Origin: JAPOKJ01 sp031421635
GTDB taxonomy: Bacteria > Pseudomonadota > Gammaproteobacteria > Burkholderiales > Burkholderiaceae_E
Reading direction: 5' to 3'
DNA: 64,000 nt
Assembly: GCA_031421635.1 (NCBI GenBank)
Contig: JANOPA010000037.1
Coordinates: forward strand, 1 to 64,000
The translations under genes were made by a program, and so were the position numbers. Numbering within the stretch: the first letter of the stretch is position 1; each line of letters opens with the position of its first letter. This document shows positions 17,891-27,231 of this stretch, in pieces. The notes below the pieces were generated by a model, which worked only from the letters and a program-made list of their open reading frames with translations, was not told where the DNA came from and searched no databases.

Positions 17891-20862
17891 GTGCCTCGTC
17901 GTTCTATTCTTTCGATGACCGGGCGCGAAAACCTTTTGGCTATCCCTGCTGCTGGTGACGAATTGATCCGCCTGTACACCTTCAGCGACGCCGACTTGGC
18001 GCTCATTCGCAAGCATCGCGGCGCGCAGAATCGGTTGGGCTTTGCGGGTCAACTTTGTTTCAGGCGCTACCCCGGCATTTTGTTGGCCGCTGACGTCGCA
18101 CCTTTCGATCCATTGTTGCGCATGGTGGCAAGCCAGGTCAACGGGGCGCGCGAATCTTGGGCTGACTGTGGGCATTGTGAGCAAACTCGCCGCGAACATC
18201 TTGTCGAATTTCAAGCAGCTTACGGCTTACGTACGTTCTCGACACTTGGCCATTATCGCGATGAAGTGCGCAGCCTAGGCGAATTGGCCTGGCCAACCGA
18301 TAAAGGTATCGTGCTTGTCCGAGCACTGGTTGAAGCCCTTCGTCGCGACGGCGTGTTGTTGCCTTCCATTGATGTGATTGAGCTCATTTGCGCCGAGGCC
18401 ATCACGCGCTCCAATAAACGCATTTACGTAGCGCTGTCTCAACCACTGACGCGAGTCCACCGTCAGCGATTGGACGATCTTCTCGGTCGTAGGGACGGTG
18501 GCAAGACAACCAAGTTGGCCTGGCTACGCTTATCTCCCAAGAAGCCAAATTCGCGCCATATGATGGAGCATATTGAACGTCTAAAAGCTTGGCAAGAACT
18601 GGAACTACCCGCAGGCATTGAACACTCAGTGCATCAAAATCGCCTTCTGAAAATTGCAGGGGAGGGCGGACAGATGAGGGCCTTCGATTTGGCCAAGTTT
18701 GAGCCCCAGCGGCCCTACGCCACCTTGGTGGCTCAAGCCATTGAGGGTACGGCGACAGTCATTGATGAAATCATTGATCTGCACGACCGTATTATCGGTA
18801 AGCTATTCAACGCGGCAAAGAATAAGCATCAGTAGCAGTTCTAGGCATCGGGCAAAGCCATCAATGACAAAGTGCGGCTTTACGGTCGAATCGGACAGGC
18901 GCTGATTGATGCAAAGAGAAGCGGTGGTGATCCGTTCGCTGCCATTGAGGCCGTGATGCCTAGGGACGATTTCGCTCAAAGCGTTTCTCAGGCTCAAGTG
19001 TTGGCTCAGCCTGAGAGTTTCGATTTCTTGCATCGGATCGGTGAAGGCTACGCCACCTTGCGCCGATACGCGCGCGAGTTTTTAAACGTGCTCAAACTTC
19101 GCGCCGCTCCTGCGGCGAAGTACGTGTTGGACGCCATCGAAATGCTGCGTCAGATGAATACTGCCAATGCCAAACAGGTGCCGACCTATGCACCGACCAA
19201 ATTCATCACGCCACGCTGGGCTCGCCTTGTGATGACCGACACAGGCATTGATCGGCGCTTTCACGAGCCGTGCGCTTTGTCGGAGCTGAAGAACAAACTT
19301 CGCTCAGGTGATGTCTGGGTTCAAGGTTCCCGACAGTTCAAGGACTTTAACGAGTACCTCGTACCGTCAGAGCAATTCACTGCTTTGCATCTGAGCAACG
19401 ATTTAGGGCTGGCAATTCCAACCGATTGTGATCAGTACCTTCATGAGCGGCTAACGTTGCTAGAGACACAACTTGCCAAGGTCAACCTGATGGCCTTGGC
19501 CAATGATTTGCCAGACGCCATCATCACCACGGCGACAGGACTAAAAATCACGCCGCTTGATGCGGCAGTCCCGGATGAATCGCAAGCCCTGATCGATCAA
19601 TCAGCGGCGTTGCTGCCCCACGTCAAAATCACCGAGCTATTAATGGAGGTCGATGAATGGACCGGCTTCACTCGCCACTTCACGCATCTGAAGACGGGTG
19701 ACACCGCGAAGGACAAGATAATATTAATGACGACCATTCTGGGTGATGCAATCAATTTGGGTCTTAGCAAGATGGCTGAATCTAGCCCTGGTACCACCTA
19801 CACCAAGTTGACATGGTTGCAGGCGTGGCATATTCGGGATGAGACCTACAGCGCCGCTTTGGCAAACTTGGTCAATGCGCAATTCCGCCAACCTTTTGCA
19901 GACCTTTCGGGCGACGGAACAACATCGTCGTCGGATGGTCAGAACTTCCGGGTTGGCAGCAAGGCTCATAGCATCGGCCACGTTAATCCAAAATATGGTT
20001 CAGAGCCAGGGCGTACCTTTTACACCCATATGTCTGATCAGTACGCGCCGTTCAGCATCAAGGTGATCAATGTCGGAATTCACGATTCAACCTATGTTCT
20101 CGACGGGCTTTTGTATCACGAGTCAGACTTGCGAATCGAGGAACACTACCCGACACGGCGGGCTTCACTGATCACGTCTTTGGATTGATGCATTTCCTAG
20201 GTTTCCGTTTCGCCCCACGTATTCGCGATCTCGGGGAGAACAAACTTTATGTACCCAAAGGTGATATCACCTATGAGGCATTGAAGCCCATGATCGGGGG
20301 CAATTTAAACATCAAGCAGGTGCGCGCCCACTGGGATGAAATTTTGCGCATGGTTACGTCAATTAAACAAGGCACAGTAACCGCCTCGCTGATGCTCAGA
20401 AAATTGGGGAGCTACCCTCGGCAAAACGGATTAGCCGTAGCACTTCGGGAGCTTGGCCGCATCGAGCGGACCTTATTCGTTTTGGACTGGCTACAAAGTA
20501 TCGAGCTGCGCCGCCGGGTGAACGCTGGTCTTAACAAGGGCGAAGCAAGGAATGCACTCGCCAGGGCCGTGCTCTTCAACCGTCTTGGCGACATTCGGGA
20601 TCGTAGTTTCGAGCAACAGCGCTACCGCGCCAGTGGCCTGAACCTCGTTACTGCGGCCATTGTGCTTTGGAACACAGTCTATCTAGAGCGAGCCACCAAC
20701 GCCTTACAGGACCACGGCCACAATTTCGATGAAAGCCACTTGCAATACCTATCGCCACTGGGTTGAGAGCATGTCAACCTGACCGGCGACTATCTCTGGA
20801 AGAGCAAAGCCAAGGTCGGCGCAGGGAAATTCAAACTGCTTCGACCGTTTTCTGGGGCTTAA
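17891..20862 (+). pseudogene. tnpA: Tn3-family transposase, inactivated by four lesions
   Basis: It starts at GTG 17891 with GGAG upstream, MPRRSILS, as usual for Tn3 transposases. Lesions: TAG at 18833-18835 and TAG at 18842-18844 where relatives read Gln (KHQQQFQASGKAIND); a one-base deletion near 20151 in the segment HYTDTAGFTDHVF; and TGA at 20764-20766 where relatives have Trp (SPLGWEHVNLTGDYLW). Adding one base gives exactly 991 codons, the normal family size. The natural stop at 20860-20862 lies in the right terminal repeat. Downstream of the amber pair the reading is well preserved, so decay seems recent. No functional full-length protein is expected. Confidence 0.93.
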
Positions 20863-20895
20863 CGTGCTTTAAATTCCGTTTTCTACAGGGACCCC
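20858..20895 (-). repeat. Right terminal inverted repeat of the Tn3-family element
   Basis: Read on the minus strand it begins GGGGTCCCTGTAGAAAACGG and ends CACGTTAAG. The first stop after the mended tnpA frame lies in it. Immediately outside, at 20896, a truncated SDR gene begins. Confidence 0.93.
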
Positions 20896-21074
20896 AAAAC
20901 GGCCTGCCCCCCGTCGCGGGCAATATCGTCGGGAATCGCCTGCGCCTTTTCCGGTCCGCTGTGTTAATTGATTCCGACGACCGCACCCGCCGTGGCGTAA
21001 GCGCGTGCCACGGCAGCGCCAATGCCCGAGTCGGCGCCCGTGACCAAGGCGGTTTGACCCCGCAATAGCTTCAT
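20896..21074 (-). pseudogene. Short-chain dehydrogenase 5' fragment with internal stop
   Basis: The ATG at 21074 opens MKLLRGQTALVTGADSGIG, the Rossmann TGxxxGIG signature of classical SDRs, followed by AVARAYATAGAVVGIN. A TAA then stands where relatives have Tyr in NYHS. The frame goes on HSGPEKAQAIPDDIARDGGQ until the transposon end cuts it at 20896. The catalytic Ser-Tyr-Lys part is missing. It is the last gene of the operon that begins at 25374. Glucose-1-dehydrogenase-like SDRs have this N-terminal text. Confidence 0.8.
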
Positions 21075-21098
21075 TTTATGCTCCTTCATAGGTTGCAC

Positions 21099-22601
21099 TT
21101 AGCGAGTCCAGTTGAGCCAATGTGTGCTCAGGCGCCTAAGTCTCGGTGTCAAGCGCGTGCGGTTGTAGGCGTCGGCCGCCAGCCGAATCGCGCTCGCTTG
21201 CGTTGGATAGGAGTGGATCACCCGGGCCAAGGTTCGCAGCCCGACGTTGGCCACCATGGCGAGCGAAATTTCGTTGATCATTTCACCGGCGTGACGCGCA
21301 ACAATGGTGGCCCCAAGGATCCGATCACTGCCCGCTTTGATGTGAATCTTGACGAATCCGTCCTCTTCACTATCAGTGATCGCCCGATCAACATCATTCA
21401 TCGGCACGGTGAAGGTCTTAACAGCAATCCCGCGCTCATGTGCTTCACGCACATATAGACCCACGTGCGCGATCTCGGGATCGGTAAAGGTGCACCATGG
21501 CACGATCAAGGCGCTAAGCTTGCGTCGGCCTTTGAACAAGGCGTTTTGAACCACAATTCGCGCCGATGCTTCAGCCATGTGTGTGTATTGAGTGCTCAAG
21601 CAAACGTCGCCTGCGGCGTAGATTGTCGGGTTACTGGTTTGCAGAAAATCGTTGACGTGCACGCCTATTGTGTCGTCGTAGCTCACGCAAGCAGCCTCGA
21701 GATTCAAACCCTCGACATTGGGCGCACGACCGGCGGCGACAAAGATTGCGTCCACGGTGACCGTACTAGGGCGGGCCTCCTTGAGCAGATGCACGATCTT
21801 TCCCTCTGCTGAGGGTTCAACGCGTATTGCTTCGGTATTCAGGTGTAGTTGCATGCCATCGCGCTGAAACGACTGCGCCAGCAATTGCGCGGCTTCGCGT
21901 TCTTCGCCTGGTAAAAAGCGAGGCTCGCGTTGAACAATGCTGACGATGCTGCCGAGCCGATGGAATGCCTGGGCGATTTCGCAACCCAGTGGCCCACCGC
22001 CAACAACCAACAAGCGCGCCGGCCGATCAGTTAAATTGAAGACCGTTTCATTGCTCAGGTACCCGATCTCTGCAATGCCGGGAATGTGCGGTGCCACGGC
22101 TCGCGCGCCGGTAGCGATCACCGCCTTGGCAAAGCGCAAGGTGGCGCCCGCGACCTCGAGCGAATCGACTGAGCAAAACCGTGCCTCGCCAAAAAATACA
22201 TCGACACCGAGTTCCCGAAATCGGGCCGCCGAGTCGTGCTGACTGACGCGTGCGCGCAACCTGCGCATACGCTCCATGACAAGACCAAAATTAGCATTAG
22301 TCGCACCGGGCGGTGACACCCCGAAAGATTCGGTATCCCGAAAATCGGCCATGATCCTCGCCGAGCGAATCAGTAGTTTGGATGGAATACAACCGACATT
22401 CAGGCAGTCGCCGCCCATAAGTTCCCGCTCTATCAAGGCGACTTTGCCGCCCAAACCGGCCACCGCCGCAGCGCAATTCAGGCCAGCGGTGCCAGCGCCG
22501 ATCACCACCAGGTTATAGCGCTTTTTGGGTTTCGGGTTTTGCCAGTGCGGCGGCCGGACATGGGCCACTAGCCGGGCATTATGCAGGTCATTCGGGTTCA
22601 C
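21099..22601 (-). CDS. Mercuric-reductase-like FAD disulfide oxidoreductase
   Basis: A 500-residue class I pyridine-nucleotide disulfide oxidoreductase. FAD binding is at VVIGAGTAGLNCAAAVAGLG (residues 32-51). The redox disulfide is in GGDCLNVGCIPSK, the NAD(P) site is VVGGGPLGCEIAQAF, and FAD is also held by TIYAAGDVC. The dimerisation domain ends with HSYPTQAS; the His is present but the following Glu of the usual HPTxxE dyad is not. The N-terminal metal-binding domain and C-terminal Cys pair of true MerA are absent, so mercury reduction is unlikely. Its start overlaps the end of the glycosidase gene by 4 bp. It may act on a sugar-oxidation or redox step of this operon (inference). Confidence 0.87.
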   Translation of the reverse strand: MNPNDLHNARLVAHVRPPHWQNPKPKKRYNLVVIGAGTAGLNCAAAVAGLGGKVALIERELMGGDCLNVGCIPSKLLIRSARIMADFRDTESFGVSPPGATNANFGLVMERMRRLRARVSQHDSAARFRELGVDVFFGEARFCSVDSLEVAGATLRFAKAVIATGARAVAPHIPGIAEIGYLSNETVFNLTDRPARLLVVGGGPLGCEIAQAFHRLGSIVSIVQREPRFLPGEEREAAQLLAQSFQRDGMQLHLNTEAIRVEPSAEGKIVHLLKEARPSTVTVDAIFVAAGRAPNVEGLNLEAACVSYDDTIGVHVNDFLQTSNPTIYAAGDVCLSTQYTHMAEASARIVVQNALFKGRRKLSALIVPWCTFTDPEIAHVGLYVREAHERGIAVKTFTVPMNDVDRAITDSEEDGFVKIHIKAGSDRILGATIVARHAGEMINEISLAMVANVGLRTLARVIHSYPTQASAIRLAADAYNRTRLTPRLRRLSTHWLNWTR

Positions 22602-23878
22602 AGCCAGCCACCCCGAAAGTCAGCCAGGCGCAAACCGCGGACTATATAAGGGCAGCGACGCATCAATTCCCAAACCAGTCCGCCACGATAGTTTTCGATC
22701 ATGATGACCATGGGACCGAGTTCCAAACCACAAAGCTGTGGCGCGATCCATCCCGCTTCACTATCGCCCGGAAAGCTCGGGTTAAAGCTGCGCTGAAAAG
22801 CATGCTCGTGCGTGGTTGCCGGGAAGTGCTCACGAATGTAAGCCAAGGTCGGCAGGACGATCTCGGGAGCGAAAGCAATCGAGGCCAGCGCCACCCATGG
22901 ACTGATCGTTCCGTCGTCGGGCCCGTAGGGAAATCCGCGTGCGGTGTAGCCCTCGAAGCGAAGTTGCGCGCCGTCGACTCGAATTTTCGCCTCTCCCGGA
23001 CCTTCGCCCGCCGTGGTACCGAAGCAGCGAGCGTCATACCCTTTGAAGCCACCAGGATTGCGAATGGCGTATTCGCGTTGCGCGTAGGTTGCGCGGCGGC
23101 TGTTCTCAAAATAGTCGCTATTCATTTGTCTCATGAAGGGGTCGCGGATGCCGCGAAAGTCGATCCACAAATGAGAAAATTGATGAATGAATAAAGGGCC
23201 TGCATAGAGAAACTCAATGCCGTAAATATTCTCCCACTGATAGGTGCTGCACCACGCCGAATAGACCGTGGTCGGCAATGCATGGGTTGGCGAGCCGAGG
23301 CCGAGCATGTAAAGAATCATCGACTCCGTGTAGCCGTCCCAGTCGTAATTGAGAAAACCGCACTCGGGCTTCCAGCCCATGGCAACGGTCTTGCGTTCGG
23401 CCAGGGCCCATCGCCAGTCGGCGCGCCGATACAACTGATCGGTGAGTAAACGGATTTCCCGCTCACCCGCGCTGTCATGATTAAAGAACGACGCGGCAGT
23501 CAACATGCCAGCGAACAATAGACTGCTGTCGATTAGCGAAAGTTCACAATCGTAGGCTCGGCGGCCACTCTGCATGTCAAGAAAGTGATAGTAAAACCCC
23601 TTGTGCCCGCTTGCATCGGGCTTTGGGCTCTGCTCGCTCGCCGAAAAAAAACGCAAGGTTTTCACCACGCGCTCGACAGCCTGTTCGCGCGTCATGTAGG
23701 AGCGTGCAACGCCGATCACGTAGGCGGTCAGGCCAAATCCAACGGTGGCGATACTTGCAGGTGAATTGCTTCGCGTCGTGTCCGGAATAAGTCCATTGTT
23801 AGGACTGGCCAGCTCGTTGAAATATTGGAAGCTGTCGCGCTGAAGCTGTTCGAGGACTTCTTCAATGTCTGCATTCAT
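22598..23878 (-). CDS. GH144-like / glucoamylase-family glycoside hydrolase
   Basis: A 426-residue (alpha/alpha)-barrel protein of the family whose known members include endo-beta-1,2-glucanases. Hallmarks are DSFQYFNELASPNNGLIPD at the start, GFYYHFLD, ELSLIDSSLLFAGMLTAASF, GFLNYDWDGYTESMILYMLG and FIHQFSHLWIDFRGIRD. The later segment covers RNPGGFKGYDARCFGTTAGEG to GTISPWVALASIAFAPE. No signal peptide is visible from the chosen start. The ATG at 23878 overlaps the upstream stop (ATGA) and matches the family start; the frame extends upstream without homology. It is coupled with the GH39 gene, so both probably work on the same glycan. The substrate is inferred from the family only. Confidence 0.85.
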   Translation of the reverse strand: MNADIEEVLEQLQRDSFQYFNELASPNNGLIPDTTRSNSPASIATVGFGLTAYVIGVARSYMTREQAVERVVKTLRFFSASEQSPKPDASGHKGFYYHFLDMQSGRRAYDCELSLIDSSLLFAGMLTAASFFNHDSAGEREIRLLTDQLYRRADWRWALAERKTVAMGWKPECGFLNYDWDGYTESMILYMLGLGSPTHALPTTVYSAWCSTYQWENIYGIEFLYAGPLFIHQFSHLWIDFRGIRDPFMRQMNSDYFENSRRATYAQREYAIRNPGGFKGYDARCFGTTAGEGPGEAKIRVDGAQLRFEGYTARGFPYGPDDGTISPWVALASIAFAPEIVLPTLAYIREHFPATTHEHAFQRSFNPSFPGDSEAGWIAPQLCGLELGPMVIMIENYRGGLVWELMRRCPYIVRGLRLADFRGGWL

Positions 23879-25374
23879 CGTAGCACTTTTTTCTGCGAGC
23901 CTACGGGTGGAACACTGTGTTGCTCGAATTCGACCGTAATAGCGACGACCCCCTGCGGTGGCACGGTGATCTCGATATGGATCGTGCGATTTTCGTAGCG
24001 CCATGACTGCGGTTGTGGATGTAGCGCTGAGGCATCGGCGAGACGCTTGAGTTGCTCCGCGTCCAGATATTGTGGAGCGCCAATCGCCTGCCAAAGGGCT
24101 TTAGCGTTGGCATGATCGGCGTCGATCTGTTCAAAGACCATCGAAAGCGGTGCGGGCGCCGCCCCAAGTGTAATGCTCAGGTTTTGCGGCTCAATCGGAT
24201 GGCGTGGTAGCGCGTGGTTGCTGACCAGTACGGTTAATCCGGTGGTGCTGCGCACCACCCAGGTGTCCACCGTCGGATGCCCGCCCTCCATCTCCAGGAG
24301 CTCATTGCCCAAACGGTGTAGCAACTCGAATGCCCGATACATCGGCTTGGCGATGCCGTGCAGATTGAGAAGCCCGAAACCCCCATGGAATGGAACCGAA
24401 GGAAAGTAATTCTCCGCGAAGATATCCGTAAAGGTCCAAAAGCTGTAGGCCTGCACCATGCCGTGCGCCTCCATGACGGTCTTGATAACGAAGGCGGCCG
24501 CGTATGGCTCATCGTGAAGCGGATCGCGCGGATTCGACGAGCTATTCCATTCGGTGTAGTACAGCGGACGTTTACCCGCTTGTGCCTTGGCTCGCAGCAA
24601 CTGCTCGCGCAACAGGCTGCGTTGGCTGTTGGAAAGCTGGGTCTCGGTGTCGGCATCCTCGTGACCACGCGCGTCAGTCGGGTAGTGATGCGTGCTGATG
24701 AAATCGACGGGAACCTGGTTGCTTTCACAAAACTCCACGAACTCGTCAATCCAGGCGTTCTTGGCGGTCGCGGGGCCACCGACCTTAAAGGCTGGGTCCA
24801 CGCTCTTAATGGCGCGCGCCGTGTGTTCATACAGGCTGAAATACTGCGCCTGCGTGCCGGACCAAAACGGTTCGAGGTTTGGTTCGTTCCAGACTTCAAA
24901 AAACCATTGTCGCACTTCGGTGAGGCTGTAGCGCTGCGCCCAGTGGCGGACCAGTCGGGTGACCAATTCCGCCCATTGTGCGTAGTCCTTGGGCGGGGTG
25001 ACATTGGCCGCATACCGAAAGACGGTGGCATGACCAGAGGCGAGCGCCGTGGGCATGAAGCTTAGTTCGACAAACGGGCGCATGCCAATGGACAATAAAA
25101 AGTCGAAGATCTGATCGATATTGAAGAAGGAGTAAAGCAACCGATCCTGATGCATAATAAGGGTGCCCATATCGTCGCTGAGCAGGCCATGAAAACGCAC
25201 ATATCGGAATCCAAGCTCCTCACGACAGCGCTGAATTTGTGCCTGCCAGTCGGCGCGCAATGCGATCGGTGCGTGATCGCTACCGACCGTGTGCTCCCAA
25301 AAATGCTCGAACGCACTACCTGCTTGAGAGATCTGGCAGTTAAAATTTGCGGATCCGGGATTGGCGCTAGTCAC
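23875..25374 (-). CDS. GH39-family glycosidase (beta-xylosidase-like)
   Basis: A retaining glycosidase of about 500 residues. The acid/base is in FFEVWNEPNLEPFW (Asn-Glu-Pro), and the nucleophile is the Glu of LYYTEWNSSSNPRD. Other GH39 marks are LGFRYVRFHGLLSDDMGT near the start and FISTHHYPTD. The late domain (WVVRSTTGLTVLVSNHALP onward) is a beta-sandwich. GH39 includes xylosidases, iduronidases and exopolysaccharide hydrolases such as PslG. GTG at 25374 is preferred, with GGTGA upstream; a TTG at 25464 would add 30 residues of basic, unrelated sequence. First gene of the operon GH39, GH144-like, MerA-like, SDR. No export signal is evident. Confidence 0.85.
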   Translation of the reverse strand: MTSANPGSANFNCQISQAGSAFEHFWEHTVGSDHAPIALRADWQAQIQRCREELGFRYVRFHGLLSDDMGTLIMHQDRLLYSFFNIDQIFDFLLSIGMRPFVELSFMPTALASGHATVFRYAANVTPPKDYAQWAELVTRLVRHWAQRYSLTEVRQWFFEVWNEPNLEPFWSGTQAQYFSLYEHTARAIKSVDPAFKVGGPATAKNAWIDEFVEFCESNQVPVDFISTHHYPTDARGHEDADTETQLSNSQRSLLREQLLRAKAQAGKRPLYYTEWNSSSNPRDPLHDEPYAAAFVIKTVMEAHGMVQAYSFWTFTDIFAENYFPSVPFHGGFGLLNLHGIAKPMYRAFELLHRLGNELLEMEGGHPTVDTWVVRSTTGLTVLVSNHALPRHPIEPQNLSITLGAAPAPLSMVFEQIDADHANAKALWQAIGAPQYLDAEQLKRLADASALHPQPQSWRYENRTIHIEITVPPQGVVAITVEFEQHSVPPVGSQKKVLR

Positions 25375-25575
25375 GGTGGAGTCACCAAGGCGACGTCGAT
25401 GCAACGATTGTTTCGACTTGGCGTCGCGACGATCAAACAAGACCCGAGTCTTAAGGCCAAACAAGCCGATGTGTAAACGACCATCGTAAATCCTTTTTCA
25501 ATCGTCGACGCAGCGACGGCTGACTTTGAATCTTGACGTCACTATGAAGCTTAGGCCGCACGATTAGGCGGGTCG

Positions 25576-25589
25576 GTACGCTAGCGTAC
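25576..25589. other. Perfect 14-bp palindrome upstream of the GH39 operon and IS
   Basis: GTACGCTAGCGTAC reads the same on both strands. It lies in the 240-bp gap between the GH39 gene and the IS left end. It may be a regulator site or a foot of a short hairpin; function unknown. Confidence 0.4.
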
Positions 25590-25614
25590 TTAAGGCGGGC
25601 CGGAGTACCGTCGT

Positions 25615-26867
25615 GAGAGTGAACCAAACCGTGGAAGGGACAAAAGTTCTTCGACCATCTAACCGCCTAGGGCCGACTTCGGATACGCTGATCACCTTAG
25701 CAACCAATCGGGGGTGCCATGAGACTGATCATCGAAGCCCGCCATGAGGATGGTGACCGAGCAAATTCTGCGGCGACAGAGCCTGCAACGATCGTTGCCG
25801 TGGTGGAACGTCAGGATCAGAGTGTTGTCGGCTTGGGCCTCACACTTGCCGAAGGCCGTGCGCTGCTGGCCGAAGTTCAATCGGTACTCCTGTCCCACCA
25901 GACCGAAAGCTGGATGGCGGACCACCGGGCATGTTGCCGCTGTGGCGCGGTGCTTGCGCACAAGTACAGTCGATCAATCATGATGCGCACGGACTTCGGT
26001 AAGGTCAAGATTGCGAGTCCGAGGTTGTGGAAGTGTAGATGTGGTGCGAAGAGAAGGGAAGCCCGACGCTCCGTGAGCCCGCTCAGCAAGGCCATTGCCC
26101 AACGCGTCAGCCCGGAGCTGGAGTATCTTCAGGCCAAGTGGGCAGCGCTTCTTCCATATAGGCAGGCCACAGAGTTGCTTCAAAAGGTCCTCCCGCTGGA
26201 GAAAGGGATTTCCTTGGGCAGTACTCGGCGCCGCATTCTCGCCATCGGTCATGCGCTGGACGTGCAAATAGAGCACGATATTGTCTCCAGATCAAAACCC
26301 GAACAAGGCGATCACGATCGTGAATCGGTCAAGGTCGGTTGCGTGAGTGTCGACTCTGCTTGGCTGAGCTTCAGTAGCACTCCAAGGGCCCGCAAAGCCG
26401 CGCGCGACTTAGCAGAACTGAAATCGCCCTGGACGACGAAAATAGTTCAGGACCGGCGTGTGAACATCGTCGCAGGGCGCGCGACATTTACTGATCGCAG
26501 CCCGCGCCTGTATGCGTACGTCCATAAGCAAGTGCCATCGGCGGCTGATCGACCGGATCAATTTCTTCACACCAGCGGAGTCGGTCCAAGTGAGCGTGTC
26601 ACCGTGATTAGCGACGACGCCGATGAATTTGATAAGGCAGTGAAGTGCAGCGAACTCGCCAGAAGTCGAATCCTTGACTGGTTTCACATTGCAAAAATGC
26701 GCTGGACCGACGACGGAGCGCACTGCCTAGCGCAGGTTAGAGTCGCCGTGCTCAACGATGAATTCTCGTTGAAGAGGCTTGCAGAATTGGCGACAATTCC
26801 ATGCGCCAACTCGTCTCAAGCACGCCAGGCCGCGTGATTTTGCCCTCCCACGGTTTGGTTCACTCTC
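25615..26867 (+). mobile_element. ISKra4-type insertion sequence, internally deleted
   Basis: Inverted ends of 25 bp (25615-25639, starting GAGAGTGAACCAAACCGTGG, and 26843-26867) match at 24 of 25 positions. Between them is one transposase gene with the ISKra4-type cysteine-rich N-terminal region. No obvious target duplication flanks it. The 1253-bp size is short for the family, in agreement with a deletion in the transposase. Confidence 0.8.
25719..26837 (+). pseudogene. ISKra4-family transposase with an in-frame internal deletion
   Basis: The 372-residue frame has the N-terminal zinc-like cluster HRACCRCGAVLAHKYSRS ... WKCRCGAKRREAR and the middle text LSKAIAQRVSPELEYLQAKW. The catalytic-core strand VGCVSVDSAWLSF and VISDDADEFDKAV follow. 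It then reads ARSRILDWFHIAKM, which passes straight into RWTDDGAHCLAQVRVAVLN, the usual C-terminal text. Family members have roughly 100 or more residues between these two blocks, including a late catalytic acidic residue, so the enzyme should be dead although the frame is open. That comparison is from memory of the family. Confidence 0.72.
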
Positions 26868-26880
26868 CTATAGAGCAGCT

Positions 26881-27231
26881 TCATTCAATCATTGCTTGAA
26901 GCTTGGCCAAAGCCTCTTCGACAAGCTCGACAGGGCCTGACTCAATTTTGGTGGCCCGACGTGCTTTCAAATCCAAGACCCGGCATTGACTAATAATGGC
27001 GGCTCCTTGGGTGGCAGTACCCGAGCCCATTAAAGTGACCGCCCAGCCCGCGACCCGGTCAAAATTACCCCCTTGGGTAATAGGGGCGACTAAAGCCCGG
27101 CCTTCTAAATTGAAATCGGAATTTGAGAGTACGAGCACTGGGCGGGTTCCTTGAATCTCTGAACCCTCCGTCGGGTCCAGAGGTACGCGATAGAGGTCGC
27201 CTTGGTTGGCAACGCCGCGCCTAGTCACCAT
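26881..27231 (-). CDS. chpB: ChpB/MazF-type endoribonuclease toxin
   Basis: A 116-residue PemK/MazF-fold toxin: QGDLYRVPLDPTEGSEIQGT, RPVLVLSNSDFNLEGRALVA with the Arg-Pro-Val-Leu core, PITQGGNFDRVAGWAVTL and SQCRVLDLKARRATKIE. Such toxins cut mRNA at short sequences. Its start overlaps the antitoxin gene end by 7 bp, the normal antitoxin-first order. It looks intact. Confidence 0.9.
   Translation of the reverse strand: MVTRRGVANQGDLYRVPLDPTEGSEIQGTRPVLVLSNSDFNLEGRALVAPITQGGNFDRVAGWAVTLMGSGTATQGAAIISQCRVLDLKARRATKIESGPVELVEEALAKLQAMIE

Larger units (their letters stand above)
15106..20895. mobile_element. Tn3-family transposon carrying an MFS exporter and a HepT/MntA module
   Basis: The 5790-bp unit is bounded by 38-bp inverted repeats (15106-15143 and 20858-20895) that begin GGGGTC and match at 31 of 38 positions. 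Order inside: MFS exporter, vestigial inner repeat, tnpR, hepT, mntA (all minus strand), then tnpA (plus strand). Repeats, resolvase and a mended transposase of 990 residues all fit the Tn3 family, in which toxin-antitoxin passengers are known. The flanking five bases differ (TATAA left, AAAAC right), so there is no target duplication, and tnpA is inactive. The element is probably fixed in place. Confidence 0.93.

Noticed and set aside
15106..20895. Whole-window change of genetic code explaining the stop codons
   Set aside because: All three stop codons replace different residues, and normal genes end properly with the same codons.
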